Numbered from the stretch's first letter, positions 47,411 to 59,488 are shown. The stretch is 64,000 bases of DNA from Aphrophora alni (GCA_963513935.1 OY740765.1:124086897-124150896); one strand, 5' to 3'. The notes: generated from the letters alone by a model not told the origin. A program made the numbers and translations.

Positions 47411-48110
47411 AGTTATCATAGCAATCTACATAACAGTGCATACTTTAAAACACATAATTAGGTACATTACTTTTATAGACTAATTCTGCACAAAAAATAG
47501 GTTAGGCCTAGCATAAACCAATGTAAAACTATTTGGAACGTGTTTTAAACTTGATTTTGAAATTTTAGGTAGGCCTACAAATTTAGTTATCATAGTAATC
47601 GTATTAACAGTCTTTGCTTAAAACAACTAATAATTAGGTTCATTACTTTTATAATTCAGCACAAGAAATAGGTTAGGCCTAGCATAAACCAATGTGAAAC
47701 AATTTGCAAAGTGTTTTAAACTTGATTTTGAAATTTTAGGTACAAATTTAGTTATCATAGTAATCGTATTAACAGTCTTTGCTTTAATCAGCTAATTTGG
47801 TACATTACTTTTTTAATTCAGCACAAAAATACGTGAGGCCTAGCATAAACCAATGTGAACAAATTTGGAAAGTGTTTTAAACTTGATTTTGAAATTTTAC
47901 ATATAAATTAAATTATCATAGCAATCTACATAAAACTGCATACTTAAAAACAGCTAATTAGGTACATTACTTTAATAGTTTAGCACAAAAATAGTTTACA
48001 CTTACCAAACCCATATGAAAAAATTTTGAAAAAATTTAGAATGATTTTGAAATTTTCGTATAATCTACACAACAATGCATACTTAAAACAGCTGATTAGG
48101 TTCAATACAT
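47411..48110 (+). repeat. Tandem repeat, about 165-bp units
   Basis: Units start at agttatcatag 47411, 47585, 47750 and 47911, with a partial fifth near 48055. Each includes gcatactt or cagtctttg, ggtacattac, ttcagcac, ggcctagcataaaccaatgt and aaacttgattttgaaatttta. Spacing is 174, 165 and 161 bp. Units are diverged, with no coding potential. Confidence 0.88.
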
Positions 48111-48603
48111 CAAAAAATGTATTAATAGTGGCTGTGGTGTGATATGTAAAATGTATATTGATTCTACAATTGTATAAAATAAAAAAAGATTTTTTTGTAT
48201 ATACTTTTAAAATGCAGTTAAAAATATTTAACGTTGTAAACTTTACCAAAATTGTACAAGACACAATATATTTTTCACTTTTAATGACAGTCAAATTTTT
48301 TTCTATAGGTCAAAGAAATAATAAAAATTAATTTCTCTGTAAGGGAGAGTGGGGCAAAAACCGGTTTGCTAAGCTTAAATGGAAGGGTAATTTACAGACG
48401 TTTCTTTATGAAAAATGAATCAGTATGTCTTCTCATATGTTTAAGATGCAAAATGGTGAATTAAGAAATTTAATGTGTACAGTTATTTTTTTACCGATTT
48501 TTTTTTCAACCTTTGCAAAATAATGGTTTGGCCCCATGGGTGGGATATAACCGGAACCCATTAAATTCAATACGAGATATATTGAAAAATTAAAGTAAAA
48601 AAA

Positions 48604-48633
48604 AGTGTGTGGGGGTGTGCGTGGGTGTGTTTG

Positions 48634-48666
<33 letters not shown>

Positions 48667-48697
48667 ATGTGTGTGTGCGTGTGTGTGTGTGTGTGTG
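48604..48697 (+). repeat. (GT)n microsatellite
   Basis: Imperfect GT run of about 90 bp. Confidence 0.92.
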
Positions 48698-48860
48698 AAG
48701 TGTGATTTAAATCTAACCTAAGATATTTGTAATGTAAATTCATTCTGCATTTGCTGTATGAGCTTGGAGGATGTGTATAGTAAACATATAGGTCTTTGTA
48801 AGTAGTCTACTTATAGTAAGTTAAAATATTGAAACCCGTGCAGTTGTATGTTTATGAACT
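48640..48860 (+). repeat. Direct repeat unit 1 (partner at 49391-49605)
   Basis: A (GT)n run, then taacctaagat.tttgtaatgtaaat, ctgtatga, catataggtctttgtaag and ccgtgcagt recur about 770 bp downstream. They may be copies of one repeat carrying the microsatellite. The unit continues past 48860 with tgtctttgtaaatacttatattta, which recurs at 52265 beyond the LTR insertion. Confidence 0.75.
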
Positions 48861-49388
48861 TTGGTAAATATAAATGTCTTTGTAAATACTTATATTTAAA
48901 TAAATGCCTATATATAAGTAAATAAATATTTAGCTTGATTTTGGAGATAATATATTAGATAGACTTAAACTCGAACACAAGATCTCACAAAAATTACGTT
49001 TATCTAATCAAACACGTTTCAACGACGTTGTGGTTTATTCTATCTAGCTTGATGTATGTATGTAGGCCTACTTGTATAAAAACAAAATGTTTAGATAAAA
49101 GTTTATGTATATATTTATATAAAAAAAAATAGCCTATATATTTGTCAATGTATATGCTTATATATAAACAAATGGCTAGATATAAGTCATGTATGTGCCC
49201 CCCCAATGGCCCCTGCCCCCTTCCCCTCTTTCCCAAAAGGTTGTAACCTTACCAACGTTAACCGATGTTGTGACTTAAGATGAGAGTTTAACCTAACACG
49301 AGATCGTGTCCTGTGTGAGTGTATGTAAATCTTTGAGTCGGTGTATGTTAGACTTATTGTGACTAACCAATACTGTTTCTGCATCCGA

Positions 49389-49390
<2 letters not shown>

Positions 49391-49426
<36 letters not shown>

Positions 49427-49602
49427 TGTGTGTGTGTTTATAAAGTGTGATTATAACCTAACCTAAGATGTTTGTAATGTAAATCCATGCTGCAGCTGCT
49501 GTATGACCTTGGAAGATGTGTTTGGTATACATATAGGTCTTTATAAGTACTTATAGTAAGCTAAAATATTGATAACCGTGCAGTCTCATAGTTATGATCT
49601 TT

Positions 49603-49605
<3 letters not shown>
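49391..49605 (+). repeat. Direct repeat unit 2, interrupted by long LTR copy B
   Basis: Same order as 48640-48860. Its expected continuation (tgtctttgtaaatac) appears at 52265-52280, beyond LTR copy B, so the LTR piece interrupts this unit. Confidence 0.72.

Positions 49606-49608
<3 letters not shown>

Positions 49609-49647
<39 letters not shown>
49609..49647. repeat. (TA)n microsatellite
   Basis: About 19 TA units adjoining the truncated end of long LTR copy B. Confidence 0.95.
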
Positions 49648-49649
<2 letters not shown>

Positions 49650-52254
49650 TAACGGTAAACCTTTTCTTGGTTAAGTTGAATGATGTTTTCGGACCCCACT
49701 TTTTTTGGGTCGCCGATTTATTCAACGGTTTTTCGTTTGAGAATAAGTTATTTCCACCTACTGGAAGTTTTATAGGCAATCTCGTTTTGTTTGGCCTAGG
49801 TGAAATAACTATGTGTCGAATATTCAGTTTTCTGAATATCCTGACTAAAAAAAAAAAACTTCTACGTTATACTTCCAGTACTTTATATTTGATTTTAGCT
49901 CAGTTAGAACACAAGTTATGTGTTTACTTTGTATTGATTTTACTTTTTGTAAACCTCTGAGTAGTGAGTACACTGAAACTAACCTTGTAAATTGTTTATT
50001 TGTGCTTGCAAATATTTTATGAAATTTCAATGCATCAATTCTTAATCTATAACTCATAAACTATTGGGATATTTGAATACTAGGTGTTTTTTGTAAATAA
50101 TAAATTTTTTATAAAGCAAATAAAATTTTAATAATTCTTTTTTTTTATTTCAAACATAAAATAAAACTTTTTGGATTTTATTTTCTCCAACAAATACAAA
50201 ATAATAACTTTCCTTTCAATTTAATAATAATTTCTTAAACTACAAGGCAGAACCAATTATTTACCTAACTATAATTTATTCTAATATTTTATACCCAATT
50301 TGATTTAATTAATATTTTAATAAAAGATTTAATTCGAATTTACGATTTAATGAATTTAATTTTTAATTAATAATACAAATATTTTATCTAATCTAACATC
50401 CTAAGTAACCCAGTATTTTAAAATAAATTTATTTGAATTTATTTCAGGCAAATTTAATCAGGGACTAACGTATTTACGTTTCTACCGACCTTTTCACAAC
50501 TGTCCAGGCGTCGCGACGTTTGATATGAAGTCCGCGAGCGTTGTTTAGCGATGGCAGGCTACAGATGCTCTGCGTGCTGGTTAAGTTGTCTCGTTGATGA
50601 AGGTTGATCCCTGTAGGGTTGTCTTGAAGAATGTTGGATGAATTTTTAAAGATGGTTGTGGTGATGTCGTGTCTGAAGTCCCGGTTCGGCTATTCTCTCG
50701 ACGTTAAAGTTGCATGTCCAAGTGGTCGCCTGGTGATGTCCTGGAGTCCTATCCGGAAGCTATACGAATCACTCCATGTATCAGCTGCTTTGTAGGTTAT
50801 GTTACTTCTCCAGAATAATCCAAGTTAGGCCAACTTTGTAATGACTAAGTTGCCACTGACGTTCTTGTAGATTATAGTTGTGTCTATTGCTGCATTCCAA
50901 ATTAATATCGCAATGACGTATGTTCACACTGGTTATACAAATTATTATGTTAACTAAGAAAATACTTAGCTTTTTGCATACTATGGTATTTTATAAAAAA
51001 AAAACGAGATCAAGGCTCGATGTGTTCACTTACATCGCAGAAATATCAAGGCTCGATGTGTTCACTTACATCGAAGAAATATCAAGACTCTCGAGTTTCC
51101 CCGAGCAATCGTTTATATAGACTCATCTTCAGCCAGCCCCTTCTACCGTTCCACTCTTATCTCTCTCCGTGCAGTTTTGGCTATTGAAAATCCTTTTCCT
51201 TTGTAACTCCTCCAGGGTTTTCCCTATTTTATTGAGAGTGACATTTTTGAATTCAGCTCGTTGTCTTCTTTACCCACGAACTCGAGTGATGTTCGTACGA
51301 TTCTTGGTTCGCGTACACGACCCGCGCCCGTTTTCCCGTGGCGATTTCTCCCGGAAAAGTCTTTGTTTTTTGTTTTTCCCGGTTTTTTGTTTTCACTTCT
51401 TTATGTCCTTTTGGTTTGTGTTAACTAGCCGGATTTTCTCTTTTTTTCTGCTTCTGGTTGTCTTGCTGTAGGGTTAGGGAGTTAAACGATTTTCTACAAA
51501 CTTGGGCTTTCCTTTACTCCCGAAACATATTTTAAATACTGGATTATTTTTACATAACTACGTTATCAGCATACTATTTAGCGTTTTGAGTTAATAAAAA
51601 TTTAAGTTTAACTTTTTATCTTGCTGTAAAGGTGCGAATTCTGTCACCTTTTTCCTTTAATAAAATTTCAAGTTTTTCTTTTTAATTATACATTTTGTTT
51701 ATCATTACTAAAATTTGTTTTGGTTAGAATTTAAAAAACTTTCTTTTTTATATACTTTTTTATCATTTGAACTTAGTGGATTAACATTAACTTTTTTATT
51801 TAACGAAATTTCGCAAAAACTTGTTTCACCTTTATTTTAGGCCTTCTTATGAAAAGCCTGAAAAACCTTTTCTTTTTCAATTTAGAGGAATTTTGAATTT
51901 CTCCCCATACTTTAATAGTGTGTATTTTACGTAACTTTGTGACTTTATATTATCTAATCTTGCAGTTAATACACCCGCGGTTAGCGTAATGCATTTCCTG
52001 AAGATATTTGTTTTTATTTAATTTCTGGATTTTGGCTTCCCGTATTAATTTTTAAGTATTTTTTACAAGTCCTTATTCCTTTTCGAACAGGCAGGGTCCA
52101 AGAGTTTAACTTAGCCAGATAACTACCCTCCCGCGTCAACATGATTTTCGTGACCTACATGCGGCTTTAGCCCGCGGTAAGTCCGGACTATTCAAATTTA
52201 TAAAATTAATTACAAATTCAAAATCCAGGACCTACAACGGGTTGTGTCCGTTGT
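49650..52254 (-). repeat. Long LTR copy B with primer-binding-site-like sequence
   Basis: On the minus strand it starts TTACAACGGACACAACC at 52254 and matches copy A to about 49968. It continues to CCGTTGAATAAAT, after which comes CGGCGACCC (49717-49707), resembling the TGGCGACCC primer-binding site of the LTR element at 61978. LTR length would be about 2.5 kb, with 65 bp of internal sequence before the TA run. The LTR contains a duplicated 45-bp stretch (tcgatgtgttcacttacatc at 51016 and 51051, plus strand) absent from copy A. Confidence 0.72.
49690..49717 (-). promoter_or_regulatory. Primer-binding site candidate of long LTR copy B
   Basis: Minus-strand CGGCGACCCAAAAAAAG followed by TGGGGTCC. 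The GGCGACCC core is shared with the element at 61978-61994 and resembles arginine-tRNA primer sites of some insect Gypsy elements. Confidence 0.45.
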
Positions 52255-52451
52255 AAGATATATATATGTCTTTGTAAATACTTATATTTAATTGAATGCC
52301 TTTAACAGGGCTATCAATAAACGCAAATCAAAGAGGAAATTTGAATGCTCTATCTTGTAGAGATAAATTGGCTTGTATTTTACAAAGAAATTGTAAATAA
52401 ACAACAAATCATTTTCTTTCTTCGTTATTTCAAAACAGTATTGTTACTTAC

Positions 52452-52603
52452 CTAGTGCCTTTCTCGCTTTTGATGTCATATCCTTTTCCCAAAAATTTCA
52501 GTTATCTCCTCCCAGAACTGCTTCCTTTTCTCTCGAAGGCTATATACAACCTTGTAATTTCATATCCCATAAAGCAGGTCGCAATTGAATTAATTAATTA
52601 ATT
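52452..52603 (-). pseudogene. MADF-domain exon remnant with splice donor
   Basis: Minus-strand frame reads LIQLRPALWDMKLQGCI, stop (TAG), PSREKRKQFWEEITEIFGK, then after a small frameshift GYDIKSEKGTR, ending in CTAG followed by GTAAGTAA, a strong donor (52451-52450). The pattern LI..V..RP.LWD......Y..R..K...W..I.......G.....K..W is the MADF (Adf-1-like) DNA-binding domain, found in insect transcription factors and in the accessory protein of PIF/Harbinger transposons. One stop and one frameshift suggest it is dead. The following exon would lie below 52450, where a long LTR has inserted. Confidence 0.6.
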
Positions 52604-52710
52604 TTATTCATTAATTGTTCAACATTAATTTAGCTCCATTTTAGTACTGATAATATATATCAAATATTATAACAAATATAAAATGTATAGAAACAAGAAA
52701 CGCATCAAGT

Positions 52711-52761
52711 ACTGAAACCAACTCGATTGATGGACGAGATGAATGCCCGAGTCTTTTTATA
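52711..52761 (-). promoter_or_regulatory. TATA-type promoter upstream of the MADF remnant
   Basis: Minus-strand TATAAAA at 52761-52755 within a GC-rich block (ggcggaccgcctggcgg upstream), an inverted CCAAT-like cattgg about 55 bp further upstream, and an initiator-like TCAGT at 52715-52711. It points toward 52603. Confidence 0.4.
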
Positions 52762-53211
52762 AACCGCCAGGCGGTCCGCCCCGTTGTATGTGTCATCGTG
52801 AATTCTAACCAATGGAATGACGCATCAACTCGGATTATCGCTTCAGTTAAAAACAGCTGCGTGTGTCATTGCCCTAAATGTAGTCTGGGGTTAGATCCCT
52901 CTTTTGTCTTAATTATTCTCTCTTTTAATCATTCTATTAAAGTGAAGATTAAGAAATTTTAAAATGTAAAAACAAACGAAAAATCGCTTTAATACTGGGG
53001 AAAATAATGTTACTCTTACAGGGAAATTTATTTTTAGTTTTTTGATGATAACTCTTGATAACTTTTGACCTACAGAAAAAAAAATTGTTTGTTATTAAAA
53101 GAGAAATATATATTGTGTCTTGCACATTTTTGGTAAAGTTTTCAACTGCATTTTAAAAATATATACAATAAAGTTTTTCTTTTAAAGAGACTTGAATAAC
53201 TTTATTAATGT

Positions 53212-53411
53212 GGTTTAATCGTACATTGGTCATCATTTTTGTATATGAAAATTAATACACGACGTTTTGAGAGTATAAATCAATTCCCTTTATCAAGTGT
53301 AAATCTGGAACATAAAGGGAATCAAAAAAGGAAGGGAAATGGTATATAGTCTCGAAAAGTCGTGTATTAGTTTTCATATACACAAATGATGGGAAATTCT
53401 CCGATTAAACC
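53212..53411. mobile_element. 200-bp foldback MITE
   Basis: Left arm 53212-53275 (GGTTTAATCG, then catcatttttgtatatgaaaa and tacacgac) is the reverse complement of 53345-53411 (ending CGATTAAACC). Both arms share TATATGAAAA.TAATACACGAC. There is no coding sequence. A related arm lies at 13925-13985. Target duplication unresolved. Confidence 0.7.
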
Positions 53412-54279
53412 CTATTATTATGGACCTATAAGAAAATGAACTTTATTCTTTATTTTTAGCAGTAGAATAATTCTTGAAAGTTTCTACGTTTCCTATGAAA
53501 TGTTTCAAATGAAAATATCAAATTAATTACGTCTGAAGTTTATTTATTGTTGTTTCGTTAGATGAGAACTAACTTTTTTTTTTTTACTTGTAAGACTGCA
53601 CGTTTGTCTCGTTCACAATATTACATTTAATACTTTGAAATGCCCTCTCTGGGTCAAATCTTGAATCAAACAACACCTGACATATAAATAGATTAGTAAG
53701 CTACGGGTGTAGCAATAGCATGGTAAGCTAGCTGGATTTACAACTTTCGTCATCTAGTCTTGTGTTGAATCCCTCACTTCCATCTTTCCTATCTGGTCTC
53801 TTATGACCAACTCTTGCTCTCTTCTGACCCTGACACTATTATTAGAGTATTCGAGAGCTAGAGTGCTTTATTTTATGTTCTTTTCTTCCTTATTTATAAA
53901 GTGATGATCTTTAAACAAGACAAAAAGTAGAACCAAACAGAAACTGACCTGACGTATTGTTGACTACTTTAGATTGGTTTTTCGAATTTGAGAACGTTTG
54001 TGCAATATTATAGGCTCTTTTTTAATTTGAACCAATCGATTTAGACAAATTTCATTCTAAATATAATAAATTTATTCCACTCGTTACAGTTTTTTTAAAT
54101 ATTCAAAATGACCCCTCTATTTGGAATAATACACATTTTTTTTTAACATAATATAATGACGTTTGTTATTCCCATATTTTATTACAGTGTTTATTTAAGT
54201 GTTTTTATACAGTATTTATTATTGTTTTGTTGTATTTTTTTATTGTTAATTTATTCTTGTTTTTCATTCTACTTTTTAA

Positions 54280-56306
54280 ATGTCCTTCAAAAGAAAAAAA
54301 AAGTCAATGATTTGGAACTTTTATAGTTTATATGACAAATATAAAGACTGGGAGGCGGAGTGTAATTTGTGTAAAAGTGTTGTGAAATACTGATTGTCAG
54401 TAGAAAATTTAAAATCTCACTTTCAGCGTAAACATCCTACGGTGGAAATTCCTTCTTCGAATAATCCTAAGGGTAATACGTCTATCGAATCTTCATCTGA
54501 TAATCTTCCAGGACAACCTCTGCTCAAATTGATTTCTCCTCAAACTCAACATCTGTACCTCCTAAAAATAAGTCCAGTCAACTATTCATCTGCCAAAAAA
54601 AATTGGGTTAACTCAGAAAAAACCAATTGACGATGCTCTTTTGAGTATATTTACAAAGGATTGTCAACCTTTCTCAGTAGTTGAGGACACGGGATTTCAA
54701 AATTTTTGTAGTGTTCTTAACCCAAGTTACACTTTACGTAACCGTAAAACTCTAGCAAACATTCTCCTACCAGCTAAATTTCAATTGATATCTAATGAAA
54801 CTAAAAACATTATTCAACAAGCGGCTTCAGTAACTATAACAACGGAGTGTTGGACGTCCTGTAATAACGATTCATTTATGGCCGTAACTGCACACTTTTT
54901 AATAAAAATTTTGAAATTAAGTCTATTATTCTCCTTGAGACAACAAATGTGAGTCATATTAGTCAAACATCAATTAACTGAGCTAAAAAGAGTTGTCACC
55001 TATTTGGGGACTAGAAATTAAAAATTTGTTACCAGTTTCAGACAATGCTTTTAATATAACTAAAACCATAAAAGAGGACCTGAAATGGAGTCTTGGCTGC
55101 TATGCCCAAACCTTGAATTTAATTTTCAAAGACGGTTTGATTCCTGTAAAGTCTGTGCTGGAAAAAGCAAAAACTCCTGTAAGTCAATTTAAAAGATGCA
55201 CAACCACATAAAAAAATTGATTATTATAAAAATCAAAGTGGAAAGAAACAAAAAAAAATAAAAATTCAATCAGTTGGAACTCCGAATACTATATGCTTGA
55301 AAGGTTATACGATCTCATGGATAATGTAAGAGCTGCTCTTGCAATAATAGGAAGAGATGGCTGGCCACATCTTACCAATGAAGACAACATAAATATTAAG
55401 CAGCTATTAAAATTTTTTGCCCCTATGGAATCTCTGACAAAACTAATTAGTGGAGATCAATATGTGACAGCCTCTTCTCTAATTATTTTATCTAATGTAC
55501 TGGAAGATATTTAAAAAAATAATAAATGAATCAAGATCCACAATTTTCGGGACAATCGAAAGAAGTGATTTCACGTATTTATTACCCAATTCACGCCAAT
55601 ATTAATGAACGATTGTGTGGTTTCGAAAGCAGTAAGACTTTGTCGCTTTCAACCTTTTTAGATGGTTTAAATGGCGTTTTTAAATGGTTGGTTTCTCTTC
55701 CATAAATAATGCTGAAAAAGCCAAAACAAATGTTGTTAGTTTTCTGTCAACTGCAATTAGTGAAACATGTACAAGAATTGAAAAAAAAAAAATGAAGCGG
55801 GACAATGGAACTTCTTGGGTAAAGAACATGAAGAGGAATCTGTCCGGGATAAATATATAACTATTTGGAGTAGATTTGACCAAAAGGTTTCTACTTTTCA
55901 ACCAACGGGGAACTCGAGAACTAAAGCAATCATAGAAATTCAAAGGTATGTAACTAAATTAGTTTATAAATAAAATGTTTGCAATAATTGATTTGTAATA
56001 TTCCATTATTCTAATGTAGGTAAATAATTTATTTACTTTATGTTCTTTATCTCAAATGCATGCATTACAGGTATTTGGAGGAACCTTTATTAGAACGTAC
56101 ATGTTGTCCCATCACATGGTGGATAGAAAATAAATATAACTATCCTCATTTGTCTAAAGTAATTCAAGAAAAATTTGGTACTGTAACTACATCTGTTCCA
56201 TGCGAACGTATATTCAAAAAGAGGCCAGTTAATTTCCGATCGAAGAAATAGGTTGTCTTCTGATAAAGTGAACCAAATTATGTTCATTAACACAAATGAT
56301 AATTAA
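54280..56306 (+). pseudogene. hAT transposase with intron, broken (ZBED-type)
   Basis: From ATG 54280: FYSLYDKYKDWEAECNLCKS and LKSHFQRKHP give a BED zinc finger (C-x2-C...H-x4-H). Then LLSIFTKDCQPFSVVEDTGF, FQNFCSVLNPSYTL, ITTECWTSCNNDSFMAVTAH (the hAT WTS motif), VSDNAFNIT-like segment, LGCYAQTLNLI, MLERLYDLMDNVRAAL, and the C-terminal dimerisation block LEEPLLERTCCPITWW, YPHLSKVIQEKFGTVTTSVPCERIF. An intron with GTATGT (55946) and CAG (56070) precedes LEEP, keeping codon AGG split as AG/G. Stops and frameshifts (for example TGA at 54391, breaks near 54630, 54950, 55210) disable it. No TIR identified. Confidence 0.85.
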
Positions 56307-57928
56307 TGTAATTATTACGTACCTGTAATAAAATTATCACAAAACAGAAGTGGCCTGGCTACAGTGGAGAAGGGGCGTGAGCTGTATTCTCCTACAAAGT
56401 TTCATATCATGAATTCTTGTGAACTAAATAAAATAAATTAGACAATATTCTGTTAGAATAATTAACTTCTAAATAAGGGCGCCACGTTGTCTTATTTATT
56501 AAAAGTACTGTTGAAGATTTTGCAATTTTAAAGATTAACATTAATATTTTCTTTTACTACTGGCCAAGACAACGAGAAAACCAGGGTTATCAACAAACTT
56601 GTTTGCAGGTAGGGTTCAAATGAATTTAAGCTTTTGTTTGCTAAAGAACTAAAACAAATATAATATCTCTCAAGAATGCAAATACAAAAAAAAAAAAAAC
56701 ATAACAATAACTTGACAACAAAAGAAAAAGTTTGAAGAAAGAAAAAATAATAATAAACAAGATCTGTATGGAACTTAATGTTAAACTCAGTTCTATAACT
56801 CAGTTCTATAACTTATAATTAATTTATAAGTTGCCATTTTCAAATAATAATTATCTTAAAAATAAAAGTACATATATAACGATATATTTAAAAAAAAAAC
56901 TCATTACAAAACAAAATAAAATAACTTCTTTACTATTAATTGCAAACCCATAAGCATGATTAATGACGTCATCGTAAATAACTGATTGTAATAAAATCAA
57001 TTTTATAAACAAGAGTTTTGAAATAGGGCTTTTTACAAAATTGAACTTTATCATTTCAAGAAAAACATAGTTTGATCCTTTTTTTATACTCTACTTATAT
57101 TAAATTACAAAAGAATAAACAAAACAATAAATTATAGTCTGTTTCAAAACTAGCCGATATTTTTCTGTTAAGATTTCATTATTCAATATTAAATAATGGT
57201 CAATGTTAAAAATTACAAAACAAAATAATTGTCACAAACAGTTTCTTTATGTAAGATTGTTTGTCTTTTTTTTTTATCTTTAGCTGAACTAAAAAACCTG
57301 TATGTAGCGATGTGACGAAGCTTGTTCCAAATTGTCCGTGAGAGTCCCACGATGTCAGCCAGCGCACTAGTACATAGTAGCGTGTATATATCGGCAAGAA
57401 CCAAGTTCGCAATATTAACATAAAACTTAATGTCTTTATTTGAGCATAACAACACTCAAAAGAACAACATGGTACAACGTAAACTCGAAATTTTCAGCGC
57501 AAGATGAAATAATATTAAGTTCCCGATTCTACGGAATAAAACTTGTCCAACACACCTAAAAACAGTTTTATTCTTTCACTTCGCTCTAAAGTGTAATATT
57601 AAACGTCGATAGCCGTTCACAATTTAACAAATATAACACTTTATTTTAAATCCAACCGACTTGCTCACGTAAGTTTAAGTTTAGTTGTACACACAATTTA
57701 TCGGCGAACCAAACACAGCTGCAATCCAGACCTCACTCTGCCTAAACACACAACGTCCAACTCAATCAGCTGATAACTTATCGCAAACAAACTAATCACA
57801 ATCACTCGCTATCTTTAAGCAAACGTAGGCTACAGTCACAGTGGAACGTTAAAGATTTTCTTTTTAAATTTAATTAACGTGAACCAATTAAAGCATGAGA
57901 CGTAATACGTCTCATAATGATACTTTAT
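56307..57928. other. Non-coding sequence
   Basis: No supported gene. A minus-strand frame at 57213-57455 (YVNIANLVLADIYTLLC...) is moderately protein-like but matches nothing recognised and lies in two competing frames. Confidence 0.35.
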
Positions 57929-58345
57929 ATATTTATTTGTGTTCATTAATATTTTTTTTAATTTGTCTATTAGATTTGTCTGAGATTTTGACTATGCTTT
58001 GTATAAATGTTTTTGTTTATTTTATGTACAAAAAAAACTTAAATAACGTAGAGTTAAGTTAAACTATGAGCTTATAAGAAAGCTAAAAAAATGTTATTTA
58101 AGTTTTTTTCGGTTTATTTGTATTATATACATTAATTAATAATTAATGTTTGTGAAACCCAAAGAATATCCTTCTGTTATTTCATTTGTAGGCTACTTTT
58201 TTTGTGGCTAATAAGTTGTTTTGTTTGTTTTAGTTTTTGTTACAAATATATTCTGTTTTTTAATAAGAATTTTGTGTATTAGCTTAATACTGAATTAACC
58301 ATTTTCAATTTCAATTTTTGTTTGTATCTTAGAAATATAAAATAT
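57929..58345 (+). repeat. Direct duplication, unit 1
   Basis: About 430 bp including ttgtctgagatttt, aacgtagagttaagttaaac, tgtgaaacccaaa and agaattttgtgtatta, repeated in order at 58395-58830. Probably a local tandem duplication. Confidence 0.88.
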
Positions 58346-58394
58346 AAATATCTTAGTCACGTCAAATATAAATATACAAATATTCTATAGTTTA

Positions 58395-58560
58395 TGTGTT
58401 CATTATTTTTTTTTTTTAATTTGTCTGAGATTTTTGCTGTACTTTTGTTTATTTTATGTAAAAAAATGTCTTATATAACGTAGAGTTAAGTTAAACTATG
58501 AGCTTTTAAGAAACGCAAAAAGCTTATTTAAGTTTTGTTCACTTTATTTTTGTTATACAG

Positions 58561-58632
<72 letters not shown>

Positions 58633-58830
58633 TTATTATTTGTGAAACCCAAAAATGTCCTTCTATCATATTTCTTTGAATTTATTTAAAAAAATTTTTT
58701 TTTTTTTTTAGCAATCAAGTTGTTACGTTTGTTTTAGTTTTGATTAAAAATATATTCTGTTTTTGTAAAAAGAATTTTGTGTATTATCTTAACGTTAACC
58801 ATTTTTAATTTCAATTGTTTATTAGTCCTT
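58395..58830 (+). repeat. Direct duplication, unit 2 with expanded (TA)n
   Basis: Partner of 57929-58345. A (TA)n tract at about 58565-58627 replaces a short tatataca segment in unit 1. Confidence 0.88.
58563..58629. repeat. (TA)n microsatellite
   Basis: About 30 TA units within duplication unit 2. Confidence 0.95.
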
Positions 58831-58839
58831 TAGACAAAT

Positions 58840-59460
58840 TTCTTTTGTATAAGTCAGGTCAATTATAAATATAAAAGTCAAAGCAGTTAAACAAATAAAC
58901 AACAACAACAAATACATTCTTAAAGTAAAATGTGTAATCAATCCACAAAATGAGCTATATTTGAACTAAAATTTACATATCTCAATTTACAACCCATAAT
59001 CTAAATCTATTCCTTAGTTGTCGAGGGATACAATTGTGAAGCCAATGTCAATAACATACTAAATTAAATTACAATAACTCCAATAATTACAATACTAAAA
59101 CATTAATCCACAAAACCAGTGACTGCTAAATCAGTTTCCATTAATCACTGTATTTAACTGCTAAATCCGCATTCCTGCTTCTTTTAAATGTTAGCAAAAT
59201 CATCTGTCAAAACAGTTGAAAATACTACCATCAGCTAGTCTAAGCACTGCTAATTGTAAAACTGCTATTTCTAGATGTTAGTAGAGCTCTGCTACTGCTA
59301 ACGTACGTTAGCTGCATGGAATTAGCTGGTTTGCTAATTAGCACCATATCACTAATGTACTGTAATTCATAACCATTCTGTTTCACCTACAACACTCCTC
59401 TCTCTTTCTCTCGCTGCTTTTTTTGCCTAAATTCTCTCTTTTTTTATATTGTTTTTTAAC
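58840..59460. other. Non-coding sequence with ctgctaa-like motif recurrences
   Basis: The short word ctgctaa/actgcta recurs many times at 59125-59340, partly in inverted orientation (acgtacgttagc). No gene recognised. Confidence 0.4.
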
Positions 59461-59488
59461 TGTCTTTCCTTCTGTGGTCGGTCGGCAG

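Larger units (their letters stand above)
47285..53890. repeat. Large old inverted-repeat structure (about 6.6 kb)
   Basis: Two blocks in the left part recur inverted, in mirror order, in the right part. Block A is 47285-47395 (aataaaga...gtcagggtcgg...gagttggtcaagaaagacc), with its inverted partner at 53780-53885. Block B is 48170-48345 (attgtacaagacacaatatatttt and caattttctctgtaaggg-like), with its partner at 53010-53190. Identity is roughly 70-75%. Between the arms lie microsatellites, a nested long LTR (copy B), and a MADF-domain remnant. This could be the remains of one TIR transposon or an inverted duplication. Confidence 0.55.

Noticed and set aside
57213..57455. 80-codon minus-strand ORF with hydrophobic segment
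   Set aside because: Two overlapping frames are about equally long, no family recognised and no splice context.
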